A program made the position numbers and the translations under genes. From Luzula sylvatica (taxonomy: Eukaryota; Streptophyta; Magnoliopsida; Poales; Juncaceae): 64,000 nt of DNA. This document shows, piece after piece, positions 10,740 to 20,499 of this stretch. The first letter of the stretch is position 1, and each line of letters opens with the position of its first letter. Below the pieces are notes generated by a model, which saw nothing but the letters and a program-made list of their open reading frames with translations, ran no database searches and had not been told where the DNA came from. The stretch is from positions 41,778,908 through 41,842,907 of the forward strand of contig OX326959.1 in NCBI GenBank assembly GCA_946800325.1. The letters are read 5' to 3'.

Positions 10740-12790
10740 CGTTGAAGAAATCCGTAGACAAAAACGGCAAGACCGAAGAAGCAAAACCTGTAGAAGACTC
10801 TCCGAGAAGTACCGCGAAAAATACGACACGAAACCAACCGAGAGCACTTACAAGACATGTTGATCAACCCCGAAAAATACTGAAAAAAAACACGAAAAAT
10901 CCCGATGAACACTTGAAGACCCACACGACTCTAAGCCACTTCTTGGAGGACCCTAAACACACACCCTAGAAATGGTAGATCAATTCGCAAAACATTTCAC
11001 AAGATCAAATTTGGGAAAAGTTCATGTAAACTGCAAAAATACACTATCCGTCCGGATGAAAGGATCCGTCCGAGGCCGAGCAGTTTGTAGAACGAACCTA
11101 ATAACGTCCGGACGGGCCAACCAAGCATCTGGATGCTTAATGTGTTTTTATCCCACACCGTCCAAACGTTAGTACAATTTCTGCAACCCACAACCCAGCA
11201 TGCATTGCAAATTTGGGGACGCTCGCAACAGCTTGGGGTGAGATTTTAGGAAGATTTCAGGGGAGTTTGAATTTCAAATCCCTTGAGGTTCCTACCTATT
11301 TGGAGCCTGAAGGAAATACAGTTACATATCAACTAGTAGATTGTAAACGTGAGGATAGATGAACGTACGCGTTCGTTGAAACAATTGGATGTATAATGAG
11401 ATTATGCAAATCTGACAGAAATAACATAGTCCGTCATGACGGACAAGTTGGTCCGTCGTGACGGACAATAGTGTATTCCTGTACAGAACAATCTGTGAGT
11501 ATACCGTCGTGACGCACTCGTTTGTGCGTCATGACGGAACTCCGTCGCGACGGACAAGTTGGTCCGTCATGACGGAGCATAAGAGTAACGGCTATATCCG
11601 TACTCGTGATACGTCCGTCGTGACGGACTATGGTGCGCCATGACGGACTGTGATCCAAATTCTGAATTTGGATTGGTAATTTTCTTAAGATACTCATTAA
11701 TTCCTTATTAATGGAGGCTTTTAGTATAAGATCAAAGGTTGATATCTCCTTCTTCCTGGTCAGAACAGATCTAAGAAAAGAGGAAAAGCTTGTGAGACAG
11801 TTCAGAGAAAAGCTCCATTATAGAGAGAGATTTTCAAGCTACCTTGCGACGAATTTTAGGAGAATTCGTGTGAAACCGAAATACGAGGCTCAAGGTGGAT
11901 ACGAGTGGAGAAGTTTTGACTGAAACTTTATGTGGTGATCGATCGAGAGCTAGGTCGGAGACGAACCGGAGATAATCCGGTTGTATACGACAAATCGGTG
12001 CTTCATCGGCGGTGTCAAATCGTGCGGGCGTGGGATGCACGTGTTACCGTGAAAGAAACAAGGACAGCGACTACGTGATCAACCCGTCTCCGTGATCAAT
12101 TTAACGCGGTATGAATCTATATATATAATAGTTATATTCGTAGTTGTACGTAGTTTAGGATTTGTACCCTCGGATCGACGATGTGGTCCTCGGGATCGGG
12201 TCGGACCGGGCCTCTCAATCCGCTGCGCGGGGCTCGATAGCGACGCCGGTACCCAACAGAGCCTTTATTTCAGGCTTGATTTGTGGGAGGGGTGCTCCCC
12301 TAACCTACTATAAAAAGGGGAGCAACCCCCTCCCCACCCCCATTATGAATTCAAACTTTTCTTACCTAAATTCTTGAGAGACAATCCTAGCCACCATTGT
12401 TGTCAGTATAGTTTGATAGCTCCATTGTTAGGTTATATTTCTATCTTCAATATTGTTTGAGAGTAGCCACAATCTAGAGATTTATCTTTGAGAGATCGTG
12501 TGGTTGTTTGGATAGGTGTTATATTTGTTGTTTTGTGGAGCTAGTTTATGTGTAAAAGCTCTACGCTCTTGTTAGTCATTTTTGTAATATGAACTATTGT
12601 AAGAGGTTCAATGGGTTCACTCATGACGGTGAGACTTTTCCCCAGAGACGTAGACACTGTTTCGCCGAACTCCGTTATCATATCCGGTTTCATCTCTTTA
12701 TATTTTCTATTTATTTTATTTTAATTATTCGGATTTATTTTATTTTTCTTTTCTTCTTGAGAACTTTAGATTTCCTCGTAGTTGAAGGAA
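10740..12790 (+). mobile_element. Copia-type LTR (family 2), interrupted by a solo LTR of family 1
   Basis: Two blocks, 10740-11307 and 12264-12790, match 16738-16160 and 16150-15710 as reverse complements, so they are one LTR split by the insertion at 11308-12258. The 5' block carries palindromes with core GTCCGGAC (11049-11166). The 3' block contains GACGTAGACACTGTTTCGCCGAACT-like sequence near 12647-12675, typical of U5 in plant copia LTRs (the CGTAGGCA..GCCGAACC motif). No PBS was found downstream, so this is a lone or truncated LTR. Confidence 0.65.
11308..12258 (+). mobile_element. Solo copia LTR (family 1), 951 bp, with perfect 5-bp target duplication
   Basis: It starts TGAAGGAAATACAG and ends GGTACCCAACA. 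The 5-mer GAGCC occurs immediately before (11303-11307) and after (12259-12263), the expected copia integrase signature, and it reunites the two halves of a family-2 LTR. At 11429-11650 it holds eight copies of a palindrome with core CGTCATGACG or CGTCGTGACG. Internal sequence is absent, so it is a product of LTR-LTR recombination. Confidence 0.88.
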
Positions 12791-13511
12791 TTGTTATTTG
12801 CTTTGGTATATATTTTTTTTTGTTTTTGGGTTGTTTTTTTATTGTGATTGTTGTCACCTGTGTAATTAAGTGTCTTGTGTGCAAGTGATATGGAATAGGT
12901 ATTTATTTATTAATGAAGACACAACTCTACTCTGATCTAAATAAATGTGTGGTATATGTTGGTTGCGACCATGATACAAACGAATTATGAATGGATTGTA
13001 CGTGACATGTAAGAACACGATACATAAAATAGAAATATTTCACAACAAAACAACAGATAATATTACATACTTTTAATAATATAAGAAGTATAAAAATTAC
13101 AATAATACCAAGTTTTAGTTAACTCGGTTATTAAAAAATTATGCAATCAAATGCGTTCAAAAGAACGAACACTTTCAGTCAGGCATAAAATCTTTGAGTA
13201 TGGTGTGTTTGCCTCAGTAAATCGTGATTTTTATAAATTTTAGAGCAAGGATCGTTTAATTGTGTAAGAGTCGGATTTCTTGAAAAATTCAATCAGTTGT
13301 TGCTGTAAAATTTGTCTATTTTGTATACATCATCGGCAAAATCTGGAAAATGAATTCAAAAATCCATCAAAGTCGATTTAGGCCCCAAATAATGTGTTGT
13401 TTTATTTTGTCGAGAACAATGAACGATAAAGGGGCCTTGATTAAACCAAAAACCTCATGTGACATAATGTATTGTTTTGTTTCCTCAATTATGCGAACCT
13501 TATGTGATATA
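12791..13511. other. Intergenic stretch, nothing recognised
   Basis: AT-rich unique-looking sequence after the LTR end, with T-rich runs near 12810-12840. No coding frame or repeat pair is supported. Confidence 0.4.
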
Positions 13512-13587
13512 ATGGTGATGATGATGATGATGGTGGTGATGATGATGATGATGATGTTGGTGACGATGTTGATGACGATGTTGGTGG

Positions 13588-13620
<33 letters not shown>

Positions 13621-13812
13621 CGATGACGATGACGATGATGATGAATGATGATGATGACGAGGTGATGGTGATGGTGATGTTGATGATGATGATGATAATG
13701 ATGATGATGACAAGGATGATGGTGATGATGATGGTGGTGGTGGTGGTGGTGGTGGTGATGATGGTGATGACGAGGATGATGGTGATGATGATGATGATGA
13801 TGATGATGAGGG
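13512..13812 (+). repeat. Imperfect (ATG/GTG/ACG)n trinucleotide repeat, about 300 bp
   Basis: About 100 consecutive triplets, almost all ATG with interspersed GTG, ACG and TTG, including a GTG run around 13730-13756. Every frame stays open on both strands, giving poly-Met/Asp, poly-His or poly-Ser; these are artefacts of the repeat, not genes. Confidence 0.95.
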
Positions 13813-13839
13813 ACGCGCAACGGAAATATGGGATCAAAA

Positions 13840-14185
13840 AACAGTATCGAACAAATCTTGTCTTAAATTTCGCAAATCCTTTTGAAGTTATGAAAATACC
13901 AAAATCAAAGATTGCAAAGTCTCGGTAGTTTTGTATTTTATTAATCTTGAAATGTTCAAATCGGAGAGCACAAAAAAAGCGGGTCTAGTTTGACACCTCA
14001 ATCTGAAATTCAAGGCATTATTTCCTTCATGGTTCATTTTGTTTTTGTCCCATTTTTTCAAATTAAGTCAAGAGAAAATAGAACAAAAATAGTATCGAAC
14101 AAAGTGCGCGTTAAATTTTCCAAACCTCTTGGAACACTGAAAACATCGATATCAAAGATTGCAAAGCCTCGGTAGTTTTATATTT
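13840..14185 (+). repeat. Direct duplication of a roughly 100-bp block, copies about 245 bp apart
   Basis: 13845-13935 and 14090-14180 share AGTATCGAACAAA, then ATCAAAGATTGCAAAG, then CTCGGTAGTTTT, in the same order and spacing with about 80% identity. The left copy starts right after the ATG repeat. Origin unknown; probably part of a decayed element. Confidence 0.7.
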
Positions 14186-14499
14186 TCTTTATCGAACATA
14201 GTTTGCTCCTTCAATTTGGCGGATTGTTCTAAAGTGAGTCTTCCTTAGCATGACACGACAAACCAGCATAATAATTTCTGATACAAATCAAGAAAAAGAA
14301 GTCTGACCTTGACGCGCGGAAGTTTGACAGCAATTGCAGAAGTTTGACAGTAAATTGGACTAAAAAATCAAGAAAAAGACGAAATATCGGACACATATCA
14401 GCAAAAATCGAAAGGAAAACCAAAAAATTGAGAACAAATTGCCGTACATGTAGTAGATTTGAGATCTAACCAACGAAACCTGAGGGTTGAAGGCTGACC
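14186..14499. other. Stretch with small direct repeats, no gene
   Basis: ACCTTGACGCGCGGAAG occurs at about 14306 and again at about 14498, and AGAAGTTTGACAG recurs near 14320-14350. These suggest unequal duplication. No coding frame is supported. Confidence 0.45.
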
Positions 14500-14764
14500 T
14501 TGACGCGCGGAAGAAGAAGGCAAGAAAATTTCATGTCTCGCCGGAAGCATGTGTGGCTTCTCTCTTCGAGATATGGTTTCTCTAGGGTTTCATCGTCGCC
14601 GCTCTTTTTTTTTTTCCTGCTGGGCCGCACAAATGAGGGGAGAGAGAGGGAGGGAGAGCCCCCATTGTTTTGCCCTCTTTTACCTCATGCTCACGATCAT
14701 AGGGCAGTAAAAAAAGCAAGAACGTGAAGAAGGAAAAGGCTCGATGTTTAAAATTATATCTATC
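14500..14764 (-). mobile_element. Helitron-like 5' terminal module (copy 1 of 3), minus orientation
   Basis: The right part (TTTTACCTCATGCTCACG, then GGGCAGTAAAA, AAGAACGTGAAGAAGG, ATTATATCTATCTTA) aligns with 34165-34282, the 5' end of the Helitron described below, and more weakly with 17610-17700. The left part is GC-richer and leader-like, perhaps captured host DNA. The matching 3' end was not found. Confidence 0.4.
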
Positions 14765-14933
14765 TTATAATTATTTATTTATAAGTAATATGTTAATTAT
14801 CACAACATTTATTAGAACAAGTGACAAAATTAAAAGTGACCATATAGTGACATAATTAAATAATTACATTGATTAGGTTTAGAAATTATGCATATAAACT
14901 TATTCCCCCTCTCTAGGCTATCTCGGGACAACA
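14765..14933 (+). mobile_element. LTR end of a third copia family, followed by its PBS
   Basis: It ends CTCTAGGCTATCTCGGGACAACA at 14933. The inverted copy at 15264-15435 ends with nearly the same sequence. The LTR start is uncertain, because only the part shared with the inverted copy can be delimited. Confidence 0.6.
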
Positions 14934-14935
14934 AG

Positions 14936-14947
14936 TGGTATCAAAGC
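14936..14947 (+). promoter_or_regulatory. Copia primer-binding site, one-base variant
   Basis: TGGTATCAAAGC differs by one base from the standard TGGTATCAGAGC. Its place two bases after an LTR end supports the call. Confidence 0.75.
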
Positions 14948-15039
14948 AAATACATACCCTTTCCATGTTGAAAATATTATAGCACGGAACGAACATGTAT
15001 AACGATCAAATGATCACGAGGAATAATTGTTTTTTTATC

Positions 15040-15175
15040 CAATCATATGCAACTTTTATATCCTGATAAATTATATGGTAACAATTAGAACTCTTGGAAA
15101 CATTGTATGCTTAATGTTTTTAATATTCAAGGTTTAGGACCCATCGTAGATGTAGGATTTCAATTACACATGAAA
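15040..15175 (+). pseudogene. Copia gag fragment (family 3)
   Basis: A short frame reads YPDKLYGNN, stop, NSWKHCMLNVFNIQGLGPIVDVGF-like. This matches the start of plant copia gag proteins, where a Trp-x-x-x-Met-x-x-x-Phe motif is followed by a ...IV..GF motif. It lies about 100 bp after the PBS, as expected, and is broken by the inverted LTR at 15264. Confidence 0.6.
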
Positions 15176-15263
15176 CCGGTAACAGTATATACCCAGAAAA
15201 TAAGAAGACCATTTTGACCTTAGATTACATAGCACAAAATCAAATACGCATAAACATAGTTAG

Positions 15264-15435
15264 TGTTGTTCCGAGATGGCCTAGAGGGGAGTTAGGTTTA
15301 TTTGAGGAATTTCAAAACCTAATAAACTTATGTAACTATTTAAAGATGTAACTATATGATCATTTTTAATCTTGTCACATTTAGAATAGATTGTGTGCTA
15401 ATTAACAGAGGTACATGTAAATAAATAATTATGAT
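15264..15435 (-). mobile_element. Inverted LTR end of copia family 3
   Basis: Read on the minus strand it ends CTCTAGGCCATCTCGGAACAACA and is homologous to 14765-14933. The two LTR ends therefore point at each other with about 330 bp between them, which one intact element cannot produce. Confidence 0.6.
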
Positions 15436-15599
15436 TAAGGCGATTAATAATAAAGAAAGAAGGATCGAAAAAACCAACAGAAAATAATAAATATAGAAAA
15501 ATAAGAACTATCAAGAAACCCGATAAAAATAAATAAATAAAATAATAGATAAAAATTACAAGTACGGGACAGTAAATTAGGCACTTGGTGCACAATAAT

Positions 15600-16738
15600 C
15601 CTAGTCACGAATGGATACGTGACTTACGGATAACTCAAACAACTATAGATGCGGAGGTTTTGATTCAAGCACAAATACAGTGGGAGTCACGAGGAAAACT
15701 CGAGTTTCTCAAAAAGAAAAGAAAAAAAATAAACCCGAATAATTGAAATAGAAAAGCTAAAAAGATGACACCGGATATGATAACGGAGTTTGGCGAAACG
15801 GTGGCTACGTCTCCGGGAGAAAGCCTCGCCGTCACGAGAGAGCGCGACGAACCTCTTATAATTGTTCCTATTACAAAAAGGATTAACAAGAGCGAGTCTT
15901 TACACAAAAACTAGCTCAACAAAACAACGGATAGAACAACTATCCAAGCAACCACATAACCTCTCAAAAAACGCTCTCTAGATTAAGGCTAATCTCAAAG
16001 AATATTGAAGGTATAAGCTAGCATAACAATGGAACTCTCAAAATATACTCACAACAATGACGGCTATGATTTTCTCTCAAGAATTTGGCAAAGAAAAGTG
16101 TAAATATTGAATGGAAATGTTCCCTTGTTTATAAGGGGTTGGGGGGAGAATAACATCGCCAAATCAAGCCCAAAATCAAGGAACCAAATAGGTATGAGCC
16201 TCAGAGAATTTGAAATCACAAACCTTCAAATTATGCGCCCTTCAGGTTGTTGGGGGCGCTCCAGAATCTTCACGGTGAGCTTGGTTATGGGCTGTGAAAA
16301 TTAAATAAGCGTATGGACGCTATCCAGGGTCGTCCGGGCACTATGGGTTGATTTTGTATTAAGTGTCCGGACGCTTTCTTGGCCTGTCCGGACATTATTA
16401 GTATTTGCTCCATGAAGCGTCTAAATGGCTCAATAAATCATCCGAACGATTTCACACTTTTCATAATTTTTTCCCGAATTTGATTTTGTGAATATTTTTG
16501 AGATTTGATCCAATACTTTTAGGATGTGGGGGTATTCAAGTCTTAACTCTTCGTCGGGATTTTTCGTGTTTCGTCGGGATTTTTCGTGTCTTTTTCGGTG
16601 TGTTTGAGGTTACTTTTCATTTCTTGTAAGAAGTTCCCGGTTGAATTTAGTGTCGTATTCTTTGCGGTACTTCTTGATGAGTCTTTTACGGATTTGGTTA
16701 TTCGATCTTGTGGTATTTGTCAACGGGTTTCTTCAACA
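15600..16738 (-). mobile_element. Copia-type LTR (family 2), minus orientation
   Basis: Reverse-complement homologue of the interrupted LTR at 10740-12790. On the minus strand it starts TGTTGAAGAAACCCG at 16738. Palindromes with core GTCCGGAC lie at 16305-16455, as in the plus copy, and the U5-like CGTAGCCACCGTTTCGCC motif is near 15790. The end near 15600 is not sharply defined. Confidence 0.6.
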
Positions 16739-16744
16739 TAATGT

Positions 16745-16830
16745 TGGTGTGTTATTTTGTTGTTGGTTTTATTCTGTTTTGGCAAAAAGTAGAGAAACGA
16801 TGTATCTTGTCATTTTGGTTCCATCTAATA
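16745..16830 (+). repeat. Short block resembling the RIC 3'UTR
   Basis: 16760-16815 shares TTCTGTTTTGG, then AGTAGAGAAACGAT, then a TA-CTTGT block with 10085-10125, immediately downstream of the RIC stop codon. A 5-base insertion (CAAAA) separates the first two blocks here. No RIC coding sequence accompanies it. Confidence 0.4.
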
Positions 16831-17119
16831 TATCTATCAACCAGTAATATATATATACCAGAAATGGCTAAATCGAGCTTGTGCGTTGATAGCCCGATGA
16901 ACCGCAAAGAAAGCCAGCACCAGAAATGGCCAGATCGAGCTTGGTGAACCATGCCGAATCGAATTTGGTCTCCTTCTTTTCTCATAGAAGACAGGCGATG
17001 CCAAAATGTGTCTCAAAATATGAAAATTGATAAAAAAAAAAATAAACCGTATAAGTGAATAATTAGAAAAATAATATAAAGCAGTCAAATAATTAGAAAA
17101 AAAAAATCAGCAAAATCAC

Positions 17120-17501
17120 ATAATACTTTTTTCCCTTTTACCTTCTTCAGAATCCTCGCATATCTAGGGTTCCAGCCGTCGCCAGGCTGTGCGTGGATGG
17201 CTCGGTGTGCGTGGATGAGTTCGCTGGCGTGCGTGAGGGTGGATTCGGTGTGTTCTCATTGCGTTGTGGAGAGGGACGGCGAAGAGAAGGCCGCAACGAA
17301 GAAGGGGCAGCTCTCAGGCAGTCGTAGCGAAGAAAACCCCCTCCGTACGGTTTCTTCTGGAGAGATAATGAGCAGGACGGAAGAAGAACAGCGTTTCCCC
17401 TGCCAGGCTTGCTGATTTTTCTACACGTAAATGAGTAAATGAGGAGCGAGAGAGGGGAGGGGGTTTCCGCCGCTAGGGCTTCGCGTAGAGCTTCGCGGTT
17501 T

Positions 17502-17537
<36 letters not shown>

Positions 17538-17700
17538 TATATGCTTGAGCCAGCGGCGGAGAGAGAATCCCAGATTGAATGGCTCTTATTGCTCGGTAAA
17601 TAATGAAATCTAACGGTAAAAAGAGGTGAATCGTGGAAGATGTAACAAAGGCCCATTGTTAAACTTTAGTACTTAGAATATATATCTTTAGATCTCATCC
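17120..17700 (-). mobile_element. Helitron-like module (copy 2 of 3) with GC-rich gene-like DNA
   Basis: 17600-17700 holds the order found at the Helitron 5' end near 34282: GTAAAAAGAGG, CGTGGAAGA, GGCCCATTGTTAAA, then a TCTAAAGATATATATTC-like terminus on the minus strand. 17160-17560 is unusually GC-rich with an (AG)n run at 17512-17533 and short frames, such as 17197-17415 (72 aa), that I do not recognise. It may be a captured promoter/leader. Confidence 0.4.
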
Positions 17701-17786
17701 ATTCTATAAGACCTCGGAAGGATCTAATCTAATATATACATTTCTTAAATCACACTAAGAGAGCATAGTCATGTGATTTGAATTAT

Positions 17787-19248
17787 GAAGCATTTCTGCA
17801 TGAACCCTGTATACGAATAAAATTTGAAAAATAACCCGATTTGGAAAAATATTCCAAAACTAACCCAAATCGAATTTATCTGGTACTATCTGATTTTTAA
17901 AATCTCGGCTAATTAATTAAATTAAATCCTTGATTCAAACTGTTAAGATATAATAAAAAAAATTGACAGGTTTATAAAACCCGACAGAGAACTCAATTGA
18001 AAAAAAAATATTTATCCCCCAATTTTACCTCTATAATTTTTATATTCTAGTTAATAAATTGAATTAACATAATAATCAATGCAACTCGTATAATAACAAT
18101 AAATTTTATAGATAATTAATATTCATTTGAATTCATAAATTTAAACAAATATTAGTTAATTATTAATAATATATTTTTTAATTATTATGTTTACTAGTTG
18201 TGTTAATTTTAATATAGAGAATTCGACGGGGAAACTTTGAGGAACAACAAAATTTCCAAAAAAACAAAATTGAAAGTCATGTTAATAAAAAAAGAGTAAT
18301 TTTATTCTGCCCCGAGATTTTCCCGTCGAATTCTTCATATTTAAATTAACATAATCAATAAACATAATAATCAAAAACATATTTTTAATAATTAATCAAT
18401 AATGATTTAAATTTATGAGTTCAAATAAATGATACTTATGTATTAAATTAATTATTAATTCTAAGAAATATCATTAATTTCTAGTTAACGCATTTAATTA
18501 ACATAGTAATCAACACAAGTCATATAACTAATACATAATTATCATTTAATTTGCATGGTAATCAACACACGTCATATAATTAACAATTAATTTAATACAT
18601 AATTCTTATTTATTTGAATTCACAAATTTTAAATCAATATGAAAAAATAATCATAATATTATTTTTGTAATTATTACGTTAACTAAAAGTGTATGTTCAA
18701 ATATAGAGGATTCGGCGGATAAATTTTGGGGAGCAATAAATTTTTCAATTTATTTTTGTGAAAGTCATGTTAGTAAAAAAAGAGTAATTTTATTTTGCCC
18801 CTAAATTTGAATTCTCCATATATGAATTAACACACCTCATTAACATAATAACTAAAAATATATCATTAATATTTAATTTATATTAATTTATTTATGAATT
18901 CAAATTAATGTTAATTATGTATTAAATTAATTATGTATTACGTGACATGTGTTGATTATTTTACTAATTAAATTTGTTAACAAGAATATAAAAGATATGA
19001 TGATAGAATTTGGGGACACATATTTATTTTTCAATTTAATTCATACCGAGATTTTAAAATCCATTCATTTTTTCAAAAGAAATGTAACCATTACAAATCA
19101 TGATTTAACTTTAATTAACCCACCGGATTTATAAAATCAGGTGGTACCGAAATTTTAAAATCCGGTTTTGATTAGTTTTGGAATATTTTTCGAAATCTGA
19201 TTATTTTTCGAATTGTATTCATATACAACGTTACATGCAGAAATGTTC
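17787..19248. mobile_element. Non-autonomous Mutator-like element with 10-bp target duplication
   Basis: TIRs of about 150 bp begin GAAGCATTTCTGCATG on the left; the right end, read inverted, begins GAACATTTCTGCATG. TTTGAATTAT flanks both sides (17777-17786 and 19249-19258). Both TIRs contain GAAAAATA..C.GATTT and a CTGATTTT-AAAAT motif. Inside, two modules about 485 bp apart (18215-18345 and 18702-18830) each contain an inverted GA-TTCG-CGG / CCG-CGAA-TTC pair around a shared AAAAAAAGAGTAATTTTATT core. No transposase frame. Confidence 0.8.
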
Positions 19249-19267
19249 TTTGAATTATTCCGAGTCT

Positions 19268-19705
19268 TGGTGGTTGTTTTTTTTTTTTTTGATGAAAGGC
19301 CCGTGGGCTCGCTTGAATTAAAAATAACTTGATTACAGGCTAAGAGGAAAAGAAACAGGAAAATAGAGAAACATATCTTACATAACAATAAAGCCATAAA
19401 AACTTAAAACTAAACTTAGTGCGAGAGAAAAAGAAATAGTCGCAGCTCCATTGATGACTACCAGTGTGCTTTCAGTTGTCGATCCCAGCGTCTCCAGTTA
19501 CTGTTGGAGGGGTGGAAGGCAGGTATCGGCGAACTTTTTTTGGAGAACTCGAGCGAAGTTTGCTAATGCATCGGCTTCCGTGTTTTGTTCTCGTCGAATG
19601 TGGCAGAAAGTTGGGTCCTTTACTCGGCGTTTCCAGACGAGACAAGATTTTGCTTCTTGAATCGCAAGCTTGGTTGTTACTCATGCAACACATGCACCCT
19701 TCTAT
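19268..19705 (-). pseudogene. 5'-truncated LINE: RNase H end, 3'UTR and poly(A)
   Basis: On the minus strand a frame near 19640-19520 reads FCHIRREQNTEADALANFA, the C-terminal RNase H signature of plant LINEs (H..REQN.EADALAN), followed by a stop. Downstream comes GCCCACGGGCCTTTCATC and a pure A run (T run at 19271-19287 on the plus strand), the common plant LINE 3' terminus. It is a dead-on-arrival 5'-truncated insertion next to the Mutator-like element. Confidence 0.75.
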
Positions 19706-19756
19706 TTGTATTAAATAACGATGTCGGTGTACATATGTGGTATGCACTTGCAGCTT

Positions 19757-19810
19757 AGGAGTGTCAACGGGTCGGTTATTGTCCGAACCGACCGAATCGT
19801 ATCCAAAATA
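19757..19810 (+). mobile_element. hAT-type terminal fragment
   Basis: TTAGGAGTGTCAACGGGTCGG followed by CCGAACCGACCGAAT resembles the ends of the hAT MITEs at 34972 and 56708. No partner end was found. Confidence 0.4.
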
Positions 19811-20499
19811 ATATTGCGATCCCAAAAAATATTAAATGATATTAAATAATTTATAATTATATTTTTCTTAGTTAAATTTTTATTTTTAATTATTTTCTAT
19901 GTTAAATATTTGAATCTGATATCATGTATAATTTTAATTTGTTTATTTGTATCAAATGTATTATCAATGCTAGTGTGCATGTGGTATGCTAATACGGGGG
20001 TCAACGGTTGGATAATATTTTTTCTGTATACTTTTTTCATAAAAAATATATTATATCTCAATACTTTTTTCATAAAAATATATTATACACCTTGGTATTA
20101 ACGTGTGTATTAATGTCTAGTAACAAATAATTAGGCATTTGCTATCTCAACTTACATACAATAATCACAGAATTTAAAAAATGATTATATTTATAAGTTA
20201 TAAAAATATGATGACATTAATATATTATAATATGTTTACTTTCACATTATACTATCATGATCACCGTAAAAATCGAAATATAATTACAAATTATCCTAGA
20301 TATATTAACAAAATAAAGTAAACTTATTCAGAATTTATATCAGTAAGCATTGAAGAACTTGTCAATTCAATTATGGAACTGTTTGTCCTTTGCTTATTTT
20401 CACATAATATAAAGGAAAAGGAAATCAGCCACGTTACGTAGTATCAAAATTAATTATAACGGAGAAATCAAATATCATATGAAAAAAATATCGCAAGAG

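Noticed and set aside
13350..13928. Poly-Met/Asp, poly-His, poly-Ser and poly-Ile ORFs
   Set aside because: Translations of an ATG-type microsatellite; all frames open on both strands.
16107..16985. Several 65-79-aa ORFs
   Set aside because: They lie within or beside an inverted copia LTR and show no protein family.
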